Assembly (NCBI RefSeq): GCF_000226115.1 | Contig: NC_016457.1 | Coordinates: 3,224,001-3,288,000 of the forward strand | Direction: 5' to 3' | Source: Thermothielavioides terrestris NRRL 8126 | Lineage: Eukaryota > Ascomycota > Sordariomycetes > Sordariales > Chaetomiaceae | Length of the DNA stretch: 64,000 nt | In this document: positions 23,956 to 35,493 of the stretch, in pieces | Numbering within the stretch: position 1 is the stretch's first letter | How the letters are laid out: the number at the start of each line of letters is the position of its first letter | Notes under the pieces: generated by a model | What the model saw: only the letters and a program-made list of their open reading frames with translations | What the model was told of the DNA's origin: nothing | Databases searched by the model: none | Position numbers and translations under genes: made by a program

Positions 23956-25475
23956 GTTACAGATCGTTTAGAACAGTCTTTACAACTATAATACAATTCG
24001 ATCTTAAACTGAAGTAATTCAATGTAGTCAATACGTTTATAAACGTAGAGATTGACAAGGATGTCTTTATACAGATGCCCCAGGGCTATTGTAAGCCTAG
24101 AATAGTATTAAAGCTAAAGAAGGCTCTATATAGCCTATAGCACACAGTCGCCTCTCCTTTAGCAAAGGGCACTTACTAGTACGCTCTAGACCTTAGATTT
24201 CTAAGTAGAACCTTAGGAACCTTATATTATAACGAACAAAGGTATCCTTATCTTCTTTTATATCGATAACATCGTCCTTATATACTATAAGAGAGACTAT
24301 AAGCGTATAAAAGAACTAATCAACGGCCTAAGGGCCCGTTATAAACTTATAGGCGGCGATGACTTACACTAGTTCCTTAGAATAGAGGTCTACTATAATT
24401 GAACAAAGCGCTTAGTGTAGCTTAGCTAAACAGTATATATCGAGAAGATCTACCAGCTTATATAAGACTAGAAGAAAGAGAAAACACCTATAGATATAAA
24501 GGAACTGCTCCTATACTTAGAGATTATAACTAGTAGGTTAGTAAGCCTATATTAAAGGAAGATCAGCTCTATCCTATATATAGCTATTAATATATAGCTA
24601 GATATTGTCTTTACAACGTTATAGCTTATATAGTTCAATCAGAACTCTAGATCTAAACACTATAAGGTAGCTAATAAGGTGCTATATTACCTCTATAAGA
24701 TATAGTTCTTAGTGCTCCAACTAGGCAATAGCGATATTCTAATTGTAGCTAGCAATACTAGTTTCGCCAACAATAGCCTCGACTACAAAAGCTTATAAAA
24801 CTACGTTATTATATAGTTTAGTAGGCTTATTATATAGTGTACTAGTAAACAAGACACTATTACTATATTAACTATAGAGGTAGAACTCCTTGCCCTAGCG
24901 TAGGCGGCCAAGGAAGGTATATTCCTATAGCGCCTATTGAAGGAGCTATCGATCGAACTGAACGACCACCACCTCTCTATTTAATGCAACAACTACTAGA
25001 CAATCTGGCTAATTATAGCTGAAGTAGCTACCCTATAGACAAAGTTGTAGTATATTGATATTTATAACCACTAGCTATGTTAGAAAGCGTGGAACGAGAG
25101 AATCAAAGTGGAATATATGCTCTTTAAGGAAATGCTAGCAGATGGCTTGACGAAGGCACTGAACCTAGAGCCTTATAAGAGATTCGTTACCAAGTGTAAC
25201 CTAATCGACATCAAGCACCTAATCGAACTACACGCTAACCAGGTATATAAAAAGGAACACTAGGCGAGCTAGCCTATACTAGTAGCTGAGAAGAAGGTTT
25301 AGTTTGCAACCTAAGGATATAGAACTGAGATAGGTAGGCACTTAGAAGGATCTGGGCAATGGAAAGACTTTAACACTATAGAACAACCAAACCAGAAAAA
25401 TCATATAAATAGCGATAGTATTAGTATTACTAAATACGGTAGGCAGGTCAGAGCCGTGGCTCGACTTGGGGGGGG
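23956..25475 (+). mobile_element. 3' part of a Ty1/copia element (RT, RNase H)
   Basis: Plus-strand copia pol remnant. RT shows FNVVNTFIN then QMPQGYCKP near 24010-24100, LKLKKALYSL near 24109-24140, and the active-site segment FYIDNIVLIY near 24256-24287, where the second Asp of the usual YIDD is Asn (GAC to AAC). GGDDLH then FLRIEV follows near 24355-24395. RNase H ends with IKVEYMLFKEMLADGLTKAL near 25106-25165. A run of eight G at 25468-25475 is the polypurine tract directly before the LTR. Gag, protease and integrase are absent; the left end joins the leader of the gypsy copy. The 3' third is less decayed than the gypsy elements. Confidence 0.88.
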
Positions 25476-25477
25476 TG

Positions 25478-25647
25478 TGTCAGAACCTCGGCCTCAATAC
25501 CGGGGGCTCGGCACCCACGGGCCGCACTGCCGTAATTAGGATCCACCAGAGCCATAGATCTGGATGCCCAGAGTAGCCCTCTCCTATACACTTTGATCAA
25601 TACAACGAACACCACCATCATTGATCACCATCTCTGTGTATTAGGCA
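25478..25647 (+). repeat. 3' LTR of the copia element (right end approximate)
   Basis: Starts TGTCAGAACCTCGG just after the G-run and is GC-rich. A possible TATA-like CTATACAC is near 25594. The 3' end is set at a CA near 25647 by guess; the true end could lie up to about 25680, as no second LTR is in the window. Confidence 0.6.
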
Positions 25648-26638
25648 CTTCGTGATAGCTTCATTGTCTCCATCCTGCACAGTAGCTCTGTCATCAGCCC
25701 CGGGCATCAGAATGGGCCTGCAGGATGAGGAGTGGGAAGGCGCTTCCCTGGCCATACAGATCAGGACGGTGAATTACCCCGGCGTGAAAAGGCTCCAACT
25801 CCATCGAACTCATCTGAAAGTGTTGCCCAGGATCCCAGAACCTGCAATCTGCTCCCAGAACAAACAGCTTGGTAAAGGGACCTGTCAGCCTTGCTTCCGT
25901 GGCACGCTGCTGTTGGTCGAACTCTGGCATTCCAGCGCTTCCAGTCATTCAACGTCGCCCTGCCGGGTACTTGCAGCGCGGCAGGCTTGCAGGCTTGGTC
26001 GGCCCCTGTCCCGTCGCGTCGGGTTGCGTCTTGGCCGCAGGGGCAAAAGCCTAGAACCAACGGCGCTTAATTGCCGGCGGGGATTCGTGGCTGTCGCGAT
26101 TCTGCAAGCTTCCCCTGAATTTAGCGGCTGGTGCTGCACCGTTTGCTGGTTCCAAATCACGCCAACTCCACCAAACGAGTGGCCACCGTAGCCCCGAGAC
26201 GCGACACGGGGATTTCCCTTACTTCGTCGCCAGAACCCCTCCAATGGTAGCCCGTGCAAGCCGAGCCCAAAGCGCGAGAGCGGCGCAGCTCATGCGACTT
26301 CTCCAGCCGTCCCAAGCAAAGAACAGGTCTGCCGGCTTACCTGAGTACAGCATGGATGTACCGAACATCCTGGGGCCAGTGAGGGGTTCGCGCGGGATTG
26401 CCGACACAGCAGCCATCAGCCATGGGGTTTCACTTATGCGACCTGCACGCCACACAAACCTTGGGAAACGGTCGAGGGCCGTTGGTCGGATACTTGGCAT
26501 GAGTTGGTGTGGACCGCAAGCAACACACCCTACGGAGCAGCTTTGAATCGCCGACGGAACCCACTCACCTGTGGCCAACGATGGCGTACTCACAAACCTG
26601 CCTTCCACAGACACCTGTTCCTCAATCCTGGCAATGAC
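25648..26638. other. Transition zone between transposon block and genes
   Basis: Base composition changes abruptly here to balanced, non-RIP DNA. Several overlapping open frames exist on both strands (25652-26191 plus, 25694-25948 minus, 26244-26546 plus) but none looks like a known protein. It presumably holds the promoter of the ankyrin gene and possibly 5' exons: a CCACAG acceptor-like site lies at about 26605-26610. Confidence 0.4.
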
Positions 26639-29600
26639 ATGGAGCTCGAGATCAAGCAGGCCACGCGACTTCTCCAGGCGCAACGTGCCGCCGACCGCGA
26701 CGAGCAGCCGCTCACCTGGCTTCGGAACAGGTTCTCTTCGCAGGCCGGCGCCGAGTTCACGGCACGAGAGGTGAATAAGGTTCTTGCCGAGGTCGTTGAG
26801 GCGGATGGCTCGGTCGGCGTTGTCAAGGGCCTGCTTGCTCTCGGGGCGGACGTCAACTTTGTGCGGCGCAGACATTCCACCACGTGGAGCAAGATCACCC
26901 AGCGGAGCGACCCGGGCGAGAGGAACAATGTCCTCCTTCGCGCTACAATTCGATGCCGTCCCGAGACCGTCCACGTCCTTGCTGCGCATGCCGACCAAGT
27001 CAACCTCGATAGCGTCCTCCACCACGCAATAGCCAGGGGCAACCTCGCCGTCTTGGCGGCTCTGCTTGAGCACGGCGCAAGCCCGGTTCACCTGCACGAC
27101 GACTTCCAAGAGGTGGTCTATCGCAACCAGGTCGACCTCCTCAGGGTCTTGCTCTCCGGCCACCACTTACCCTGCCTAGCTTGTCGCTCAACAGGCCTCC
27201 GCATTGCCGTTGAGAATCAGTCCTTGGAGGTCATACGACTGCTGCTTGACCACTGGGCCGATGTCAACTACGGAGACGCCGTCGCCCTGACAAGAGCCGT
27301 GGAACTTTCTCGCCCGGATCTCGTCGCGCTTCTCATTTCTGGGACGGTGCAGCCCTCGGCTCGCTCACTCGATGCTGCCATCGGCAAGCTGCGGCAGATG
27401 ATGGGAGAGAGAGCCGGCACCTCGGATCACCAAATTCTCGAGTTGCTCCTGTCAGCAGGCGCTACCGGCCCCGAAACGTCCCGTTTGGAAATCGAAGGGC
27501 TTGTTGAGGCAGTGAAGCGGCGCCAGACTTTGCTCCTGAACATCATTTTGCGCTACAAAAGGCCGCCGGGTCAGTATGAAGCCGCAGCCTTGGTTGAAGC
27601 GATCCGAGCCGAGCAGTTGGATATCCTGGCCAAGCTGCTCGAGTTCAAACCCTCTTCAGCGAGCCTCACCATTGCCGTCTCGCAATCCGTCGGCCTTGGC
27701 AGCCCAAGCTTTCGCTATGAAGCAACCAGGCTCCTGATCGAGGCTGGGGCACAAGGTCCTTGTGCCGCCGACGCCTTGATCAAGACCGTCCACTGCCTCG
27801 TTGCTGATGCAAAACGAGGCGACAAGGTCAGCACCGAGCGGAACATGCGACTCTTCTACCTGCTCCTTCACGAAGGGAACGCCGATGTGAACGCCGCGAA
27901 GGGGGAGGCTTTGCAAATAGCGGTCCGATCAGCATGTGTGGAGGTGGCGGAGGAGATCGTGGCCAAAGAGCCCTCTCCTGAATCGCTAGGTGCGGCGTTA
28001 GGTTGGGCCATGGCTGTGCCTGACGGCCATAAGAAGCAAGCGCTAGTCGAGCTGCTGGTTCGCCACCAGATCAACGAGGATGCTGCTGGCAAGGCTCTCG
28101 TGTCCGTCTTCAAGGGCGAGCCTGGAAACTCGTGAGTGGAGAATCTACTTGTACATCCCTGCGCCTGCTGACGCAAACGCCAGGGCTCTGGTCGAATTGC
28201 TTCTCACCCGCGCTTCCGTGAACTACAACAACGGGGAAGTCTTCATCTACGCCATACGGAACTTCCGCCCTGAAACCTTCCATTTACTCCTGAGCCAGGG
28301 GATCGAGTACAAGCCTTTGTTCACAGCCGTCTTGGAAGCACTGAAGACTTCCAGACCAGAGCGAATTACCCTGTTCGGAGAGCTTCTGAGTCGGCTGCAG
28401 CTCGATCACCTCAACATGGCGCTGAAGCATGTCGTGTTGGAAGAGCAGACAGATTTGGCCTTGGCGAAGATGCTCCTTGATTCAGGGGCGGAAGCTGCCC
28501 TTGAGGATGGATTGTGCGTCAAGCACGCGGCCTCCACCCTTGACCGTGATCTGCTCCGCCTGCTTTCAGAATACCTGGACCACGACGGGAACATCTACGG
28601 GCAGGCTTTTGCCGCCATCATCAGCCGCGGCACCCAGTGGATTGCCTTCGAGCATGTTGACGTGGTAGATATCCTCCTCCAGCGAGGCGCATCCGGACCC
28701 ATCGTCAGTAAAGCATTGGTGGAAGTTGTGGACCACCTCGCCTGCCAGGAGCCCAAGGCTGGCTTGGCTGGGGTCATGCTCCGCAGATTGTTTGCCGCCA
28801 ATGCCGATGTAAATCACGAGAACGGGAAGGCGATGAGCATCGCTGCGAGCCGGGGAGACCCATTTCTCCTGTCCCTGTTATTGGCGAACGGTGCGACGTC
28901 TTCATCAGCCACGCTTGCGCTCACAGCTGCGATCATGGCTCATCACAGAGAGGCACTTCTCTTGCAACTCATCTCCATCTTCGCGGACAAGTCTTCCGTC
29001 ACTCCCGATTTCAATCGGTCCATTCCCGGCATGCCACCCCCCATTCTGCTTTGCCTGAAGAGTTATGGCAGTTCGACCGCGATTTTGGACGGTCTCGTCA
29101 AAGCTGGATGCCATCTGGAGGTGACCATCCCAATGCGACTGTACGCCGAGTCTGCACGAAACAGAGAAAACAGGGTCGTCAGTTCGGAGCTGGAGCCGGC
29201 GTCCGTGTTGATGTGGGCCTTGGCTCAAGAGGAAGGACTCATCAGTCCTGCAGTCATCAAGGCGCTGATTCATCATGGGGGTAAGTGCGGTCTTGTCGTC
29301 CAACTGGAGGAAGTGCTCCATCCATCGCTAATCAAATCAGCCGATATCTCGTACACGACACCCAAGACACGAACTACGCCGCTACTTCTCGCTGTGAAGT
29401 TCGGCCTGATTGACGTTGTGCAGATGCTGATCGACGCTGGGGCGAGAGTCTCTGCCAAGGATGCGGCAGGACGTTCAGCGCTCTTCTACGCTTCGCGCGC
29501 CGGGAATTCGGAAATGGTGAAGCTGTTACTGAAGGCCAAACCCGTCGTGAACGATGGGAGCCTTCACGAAGCATCCCGGGGCTTCCATTTGCAGGTGATG

Positions 29601-30821
29601 AAGCGTCTTCTGGAAGCCGGCCACGATCCAAATTACAGGTCAATCAAGCACGGGGGACGCACGGCCCTGGGAGAGATCGCCTTGAAGGCCAATGCCCCAT
29701 CCGACGTCGCCGTTGCGGAAGAATGCCTAGATCTCCTCGCGTCTGTCGATGCGAGCCCACTGCTCAAGGTCCACGGCAAAACTGTGATCTTCCTCGCACT
29801 CGACAACCAACACAACGAAGCCATCACGCGGCTTTTGCTCGACCGAGTGCTGTATCGGACACTGAACAGTCACGAAAACACTTACCAACAGGGAACCCTG
29901 CACTACTCCCCCACCGTGTACGTCTCTAAGGGCATCCTCTCCGGCCCCTGCTCGGACGCACTTTTGCAGCTCCTAAAAGCCCACGGCTGCGAAGATCGCT
30001 TTTATGCCTCCATGGAAGAGACGCAACCTCCCGATGCCGTCGGCCTACCAGAGGAAATCCGCGAGTACGAGCGGGAGCGCCGCGCCCGCGAGCGACAGAA
30101 CCGCCTGATGGAGGAAGAACACGCTAACACGATCCGGCGGGAGCGTGAGAAAGCCATCGCGCTCGCCCAGCTCGAAGACGACAAACACTATCGGACCCTC
30201 CAACACCGCGAAGACGTTTCGCAGCAACAGCGCCGCCACCGCGGGCTCGACCACCACCAGGCGATCCTGATGGCAGCCGAGAAGCACCACAACGATTCTC
30301 AAATCAAACTGAGCCAAGCCGCCGTCAACTCCACCATCCGCTGGCAGCGCCACAATGACGACATCGCCATGCTCAACCAAAAGCGCGAGGCTGACCGCTT
30401 CCACCGCCACGAGACCCACCAACAGCAGCTGGCCCACCGGCGCGACAAGCTGCAGTTCGCCACCGAAGCCAAGAACGTGCGGCATGCACAGAGCCTGGCG
30501 CACCTGCGCGACAGGCAGCGGCAGGCATGGCAGGCATGGCAGGCGCGCGAGGACCGGCGGGCGCAACAGCTGGCGTGGGAGAACCGGCGGATGGTGCAGG
30601 AGTACGAGCAGCTGTGCAGGAAGGCGCAGCTGGGGCGGGAGGCGCGGCACGAGGGGCTCGCCGGGCTGCGTGAGAGCCACGAGATGAAGATGACGGAGCT
30701 GCGCACGCAGAGGGGGAATATCATCGGCCAGGTGAATCTGGAGGAGCTGAGGCGGTGGCAGCAGGAGAGCGAACGGAAGGCGAACTTGGCCCCGGTGCAG
30801 GGGAAGTTATTGGCTGGATGA
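26639..30821 (+). CDS. Large ankyrin-repeat protein with His-rich C-terminal coiled coil
   Basis: Two exons, 26639-28131 and 28184-30821, joined by a 52-nt intron (GTGAGT donor, GCTGAC branch, CCAG acceptor) with matching phase; 1376 codons plus stop. Residues about 45-1110 form degenerate ankyrin repeats recognisable by LLxxGA-type helices; the most regular one is near nt 29410-29545 (MLIDAGARVSAKDAAGRSAL). Residues about 1120-1360 are a Glu/Arg/Gln/His-rich coiled coil beginning EEIREYERERRARERQ. Ankyrin repeats bind protein partners; no enzymatic or NACHT domain is visible, so the role is unknown, probably scaffold. The start is uncertain: the frame is open to 26504, and the protein may begin in an upstream exon. 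The gene lies only 1 kb from the RIP block, so loss of an N-terminal part through transposon insertion cannot be excluded. Confidence 0.85.
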
Positions 30822-31167
30822 TTGATTTTTTGTTGTTCTTTTGGTACGGATCTGGAGGCCTTGGGGAGGCAATGTGTGATATCTGAAGGCGTTGGGTTCT
30901 GGATTGACCTATTCCCGGCGTTCTGGTGACAGGAAGGGTAACGAGGTTGTTAACGATGAAAGGGTCTTCGATCTTCCATTTCTCAATATTCGTGTATGAT
31001 TCACGCGAAATCCGTCACACCGTGAATCCCAAGCTCTTGATATGCAAAGAGCCGTTCGAGGCTGGAAAGCAAAATTACTCGAAACACACCCTTGAACCCC
31101 TTTTCCAACATCGCCCGCCTCGACCTCCTCCCTTTTACCCACCCAATGGCCGAACTTTCTCCTGATT
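30822..31167. other. Convergent 3' intergenic region
   Basis: Lies between the 3' ends of the ankyrin gene (plus) and the PEBP gene (minus). No gene or repeat seen. Confidence 0.6.
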
Positions 31168-32196
31168 TCACTGCTGCTTATTTCTGGCGTAGATAAAGTT
31201 GGCCCCTAATTAGAAGACTCGCCGATGAGCACACTGAGATCGCACAAGCAAGCAAACAACACGTTTCCAGTTGACGTGCATCATGTAGGGCCACTTACCC
31301 ACAGCCGCCAACCCGTTCTCTGCCGCCCACTCCCTGGCACCCTTCGTGTGGTGGTCGTGGTTGTGTTGGTGGGCGCCGCCGCCGCACCAGGTCTCGTCAT
31401 ACCCCCAGCGCTTCCTCGCGGCCGGCTTGGACAGGTGCAGCCGGTCGGTCGTGCCGTTGCTGGGCACGAACGCCACGAACACGTAGCGGTGGCTGCCGGT
31501 CCCCGCCGGCGGGCCGGGGGGCTTGTACGGCACGACCTCGTCCAGGTCGGCCAGCACGGGCACGCACGGCGCGGGCTCCTTGGGGTCGCACAGCCCCGGC
31601 TTCAGCACGCCCGACGCGACCCAGTGGCAGAACTCGGACCACTCGGGCTCGTCGCGCGAGGGCGCGTCCGGGTCGGTCAGCGTGATCACGTAGGTCACGT
31701 TGGCTGCGCGTGCGTTTTTTAGCGCCGGGGATGCGGCGGCCAGGATGTCGTGCAGCGCGATGGTCGGCTCGTCCTGGAGCTTCTCCGGCGGAAGCGTGTT
31801 GCCGAGAAGCGCGCGTTCCCAGAAGGACCAGGTGACGTGCAGGCCGAGCGAGGGCACGAAGTCATCGAGGACTGGCCAGGGACTGATTAGCGTATTGTCA
31901 CACAAAACTGGCCATGGAGGCGTCGATATGTTGGTCCCCTCCTACCGGTAGGGATAATTTCAGCTAGCTTCAGCCTGTGAGGTGCATAGTCAGACCCAAA
32001 TGGTCAAGTCACTCTGCCCAACAAGCGCGCGACGGACGTACCGTTCCCGGATCACCTCTGCGGCCTTTGCCGATGGCTCGGCCGCCCGAGACGGTCCGGT
32101 CAAGACATGCTGCGGATACTGCGGATGCTGCTCCTGGGCGCAGGCCCCAGCAACTAGCGACCCAATCGTGGCAAGCAACACGGTGAATCGGGCCAT
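31168..32196 (-). CDS. Secreted phosphatidylethanolamine-binding protein (PEBP / YbhB family)
   Basis: Three exons on the minus strand: 32196-32042, 31882-31299 and 31205-31168, giving 258 aa. Introns are 159 nt (GTACGT donor, AATCAG acceptor) and 93 nt (GTAAGT donor, AATTAG acceptor); phases close exactly. Exon 1 encodes a classic signal peptide (MARFTVLLATIGSLVAGACA), so the protein is probably secreted or vacuolar. PEBP signatures are DPDAPSRDEPEWSEFCHWV at about residues 122-140 and GSHRYVF at about 181-187; the last exon supplies the family-typical end VGANFIYARN. The family binds phospholipids or inhibits carboxypeptidase Y (yeast Tfs1); which of these applies here is not known. A shorter 231-codon frame (31905-31210) reads through both introns and is not the real product. 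Confidence 0.9.
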
Positions 32197-32617
32197 GAAT
32201 CGTGGAGGTCCGCCAACAGAAAAATTCCGAGGAATTCTGTCTTCAAGGGACTTGATTGTGGTTGATCCAGTGAAGGAGTCGGATGGCATCATGCTGATGG
32301 ACCGGACCCTTCTTGTCCAGCCGAGGCGGAATGAATGATGTCATGCCCGCCCGACTTCTGCGACCCCCAGTTCCTTGAGCTGATACCCCTCGCCTGTGCA
32401 GCAATGCATCGAATTGAATAAAGCGTTCAGCCAAGCCTGGAGCTGCCTACTTGATGCATAGTGTTGAAATGTATCCTCTTTCATGACTCTGCAGCGTTAA
32501 TGGGAATCCTCCCCATTTCTATTCCGTCTGCCAGCCTCTTTAATCCCCGACCCCGAGACACCGCTGCTCCCGGTACATAGCATCATTAATTGGATTAGGG
32601 AATCCCATTGAGGCTTG
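32197..32617. other. Intergenic, PEBP promoter side
   Basis: Between the PEBP start and the end of the PTH11-like gene, both on the minus strand. No gene seen. Confidence 0.55.
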
Positions 32618-33804
32618 TTATACGCGATCGATGGTACTTCCTTCGCCCTCGCAGTGACCACTCTGCCCCTCAGGGGAACGAATCATTGGCAGCTCTATCC
32701 TCGGATATGCGGAGACGCGGGCGTGCCCGCGCAAAGGAACGTCGTCGCGCGTTCCAATTCTCAGGCAGGTGCTGTCGGTGACTGCTTTCAGCAGGGGGCG
32801 CAGGAAGGGAATCGAAGCGGCACTGATAATGACTGCTGATTCTGCGGCTGCCCAGATTAAGAGATTGGTGGAACAGTCTCGCGAGGGCGTCAGTCCACTC
32901 CCTCCTTGCGCCTCAATACACTCGGTTGTTTTGGAACGTACAGGTGAAATCCGACAGGGGCGGGACATGGAAGAGGAAGATTGTCTTGATCGTCCCCGTG
33001 ATGCCGGCACTGAAGACGGCGTAATTGATAGTTAGCAAAAAGGGGGACGGAACTGCGACGGTCTCGACGTACTTACAATACCCCCAGGCTCATAGCGACG
33101 CCAATGCCGATCTTCTCCAGCAGCTTCATCCGGGTGGGCAGGAGGAGCACCCAGGGGAACATGGCAATCACCACGTCCATCGCAGCAGACCAGGCTGTGT
33201 AATCAGACGGATTAGTACCCCGGTGAACAGTCCAGACGGAGCGAAAGCAGAAAGTTACCAACTTACCGCCCGAAAAAACCGAGTACAGCACAAAGATATG
33301 AGGCGCCCAGCACTCCCCTTCCAATCGAAAATTCCACAGCTTCTCTGTCGGGCGGCACTGAGCCAGCAGCAGCGTGGCACACGTCCACATAATCCCATTC
33401 ACGCTCACAATCACCGACCACAGCAGCACCGTCTGCCACCGCTCTATGACGAGACCGAGCAGCGTGACCGCGAAGGAGGTCTTGCCGACAGCGACGGCGA
33501 TGATGGCGAAGAACTCGCCGATGTACAGCAGCTTGCCGGACCAGATGATCTCGTGCTCAGACAGCGCGGCGAGGTGGCGGCCGACGCCGAACGTCGTCGA
33601 GGAGATGGTGAGCGCGACGTACGTCGCGAGGAAGAGCCACGCGGAGAGGAGGATCCAGTCGTCCGGGCCGGGCCTGCGGCCGCGGCTGCGCTTGCATGCG
33701 AGGCGCGCCGTCATGAACAGGAACGACATGCCGGCCATGAGGGCCATGCACAAGACGAGCCGCGGCGCGCTGGATTGCGCAGGGTTGACGGGGTCGGCGG
33801 CCAT
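32618..33804 (-). CDS. PTH11-like seven-TM integral membrane protein (fungal rhodopsin-domain family)
   Basis: Four exons, 33804-33267, 33194-33077, 33009-32942 and 32877-32618, 327 aa; introns of 72, 67 and 64 nt with GTAAGT, GTAAGT and GTACGT donors. The protein has about seven hydrophobic segments. Family signatures are visible: RRPGPDDWILL after the first TM, GVGRHLAAL, QCRPTEKLW, the TM6 segment DVVIAMFPWVLL, and EKIGIGVAMSLGVFAGITGTIKT spread over exons 2-3. These mark the rhodopsin-like domain of PTH11-related receptors, plasma-membrane sensors of surface and host or nutrient cues. No CFEM domain precedes it, and the tail after TM7 is short (about 50 aa). Ligand and role cannot be told from sequence; this is a large expanded family in Pezizomycotina. 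Confidence 0.88.
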
Positions 33805-35226
33805 CGGGGCGGTGGTGGGCGAGGCGGATCAGGGGACGGGGCCAAACTGGTCCTATCCTCGCACCCTTTGAATGAAAGAGAGAAAGCGGCGCGCGGTGAG
33901 GAGTTGAATAAGGTAGGTACTTCGGTCCAAGACGACTGCGCGAGGAGGTTTTGTGGCTTGTTTCATACAAAACGGACGTCATTACACTAAGCGGTGTTCT
34001 CGCCCCAGTTCCGTCCGATCTCTACCCGATGCCGGCTTGTCACGGCGGCTAGTTGACGCCTAGATCCGAAAAGCTGTTGGGATGGGCTGATCAGCTACGG
34101 ATACTTTTTGCTTGTGGCGCGGGCTCGTGTAATTTACGCTCCCACCCGGCAACCAACGGCGAGACAGATTCCTACGCTTGCGTCGTGCCCTCACTACGCT
34201 GTGAATGCTCAAGCTTGATTCTTACCGTACTCTTCTCTGACTCTGCCCACGCGTCATGGCTGCGGAGACCTCCGTCTTGTTGCTTGAGCTGCGTATGCCC
34301 AGATTACCTAGTCAACAGTCAACCATGGCCGCCCTTTGCCCGTGCGCAACGGCCGGATGCTGGAGAACCCGACGGCGACGCCCTGAGGCTGCAGCCGAGG
34401 CTTGAAGTTATCATGCTACCAGCACAGATCAAGCCAATGAATGGAGGGTTGGGGAGCTACCAGTGTTGTGGAGACCGGTATACATTTTCAGACCGCTCAA
34501 CTCCAGGGTGGAACTGCGCTCCAGATTCTTTGTAAATGGAACGGTCCCGTCCCAACTCGGCATGCGCGGGGACGCCCCACGCCGCAGAACCACGTTTTGT
34601 GGCTGGGCGGTCTGAACAGTCTGAACAGTCTGGACATGATCCGATGATTATTCAACAATACGCTCCGTGCCACAGTATAAGTAGGGCTAGTCCCTTCAGC
34701 GTTTCCGATTCAGACTAAGGTTGGAGTTTGGTCCAGATCGGACCTATCAGCATTGCCCATCGCCGTCCCTGCATTCGGTTCGGCTCGATGTCGGTTCCTG
34801 CAAAGCATACACGTGAATCGGCACGGCACGGCTTCTTGAGTAGCGAATAATGCTTTCATAGGTACCTTAGGTATGGGGTGTCTAAGGACCTCGAGCGCTT
34901 ATCGTTATCTAGATATCAGTCCTCGGGTTTACTTTTTTTTTTTTTTTTTTTTTTTTCTGAACAACTCGTCATCAGCGTTAACCTACCACGAGCCTGCTCA
35001 TCCTCACAAGAGATTCGGAGAGGAGACGACGAGTGATCATTGTCTGGGCGACATCGTCACTCCCCGTGCCCCCTGACGTCAGCCTTCCAATGGTCTCCCT
35101 TGGGGAGCGACCCATTTCGTCATGCTGACCCCATCTCCTTAAACGCGCGTTTGCAGGAGGCGAGTCCATCCGACGCGTCGAACTTGCGTGCGAGATGCTC
35201 CCAATCGGCCTGAACATGACCTCCTC
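33805..35226. other. Intergenic region with homopolymer and short tandem repeat
   Basis: Divergent promoter region between the PTH11-like gene (minus) and the erythromycin esterase-like gene (plus). It contains a 24-base T run at 34933-34956 and a 9-bp direct repeat (GAACAGTCT) near 34613-34634. An open frame at 34053-34535 has no recognisable features. Confidence 0.5.
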
Positions 35227-35350
35227 ATGAACCGCCTCGCCACTCTTGGCCGAGCATCATCGCGGTGTACCTCCATTTCCGCAGCACTCCGAAGTGCCAG
35301 CCGCCCGCCTGAACAACATCATCAACACCACCAACAGCAGCAGCAGCAGC

Positions 35351-35445
<95 letters not shown>

Positions 35446-35493
35446 CCCATCTCCATAAGCACGACCAAACCCTACCTCTTCAAGCGCTCCAAA
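35227..35493 (+). other. CAG/CAA repeat leader, possible N-terminal extension of the next gene
   Basis: In frame with, and upstream of, the erythromycin esterase-like start at 35494. From the ATG at 35227 it would encode a Ser/Arg/Ala-rich segment (MNRLATLGRASSRCTSISAA), resembling a mitochondrial presequence, followed by a long polyglutamine run from the (CAG)n(CAA)n tract at about 35332-35446. It may equally be untranslated leader. The other frames of the repeat read Asn or Thr runs and are not supported. Confidence 0.5.

Noticed and set aside
25652..26191. 179-codon plus-strand frame next to the copia LTR
   Set aside because: Overlaps equally long frames on the other strand; composition not protein-like and no motif.
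26219..27166. 315-codon minus-strand frame opposite the first ankyrin gene
   Set aside because: Antisense shadow of GC-rich coding sequence; no domain, while the plus strand encodes clear ankyrin repeats.
34053..34535. 160-codon plus-strand frame between the PTH11-like and esterase-like genes
   Set aside because: No domain, Cys/Trp-scattered composition, no splice partners; probably chance.
35246..35458. Poly-Asn and poly-Leu frames over the CAG/CAA repeat
   Set aside because: Products of reading a trinucleotide repeat in the other frames or strand; no neighbouring coding evidence.
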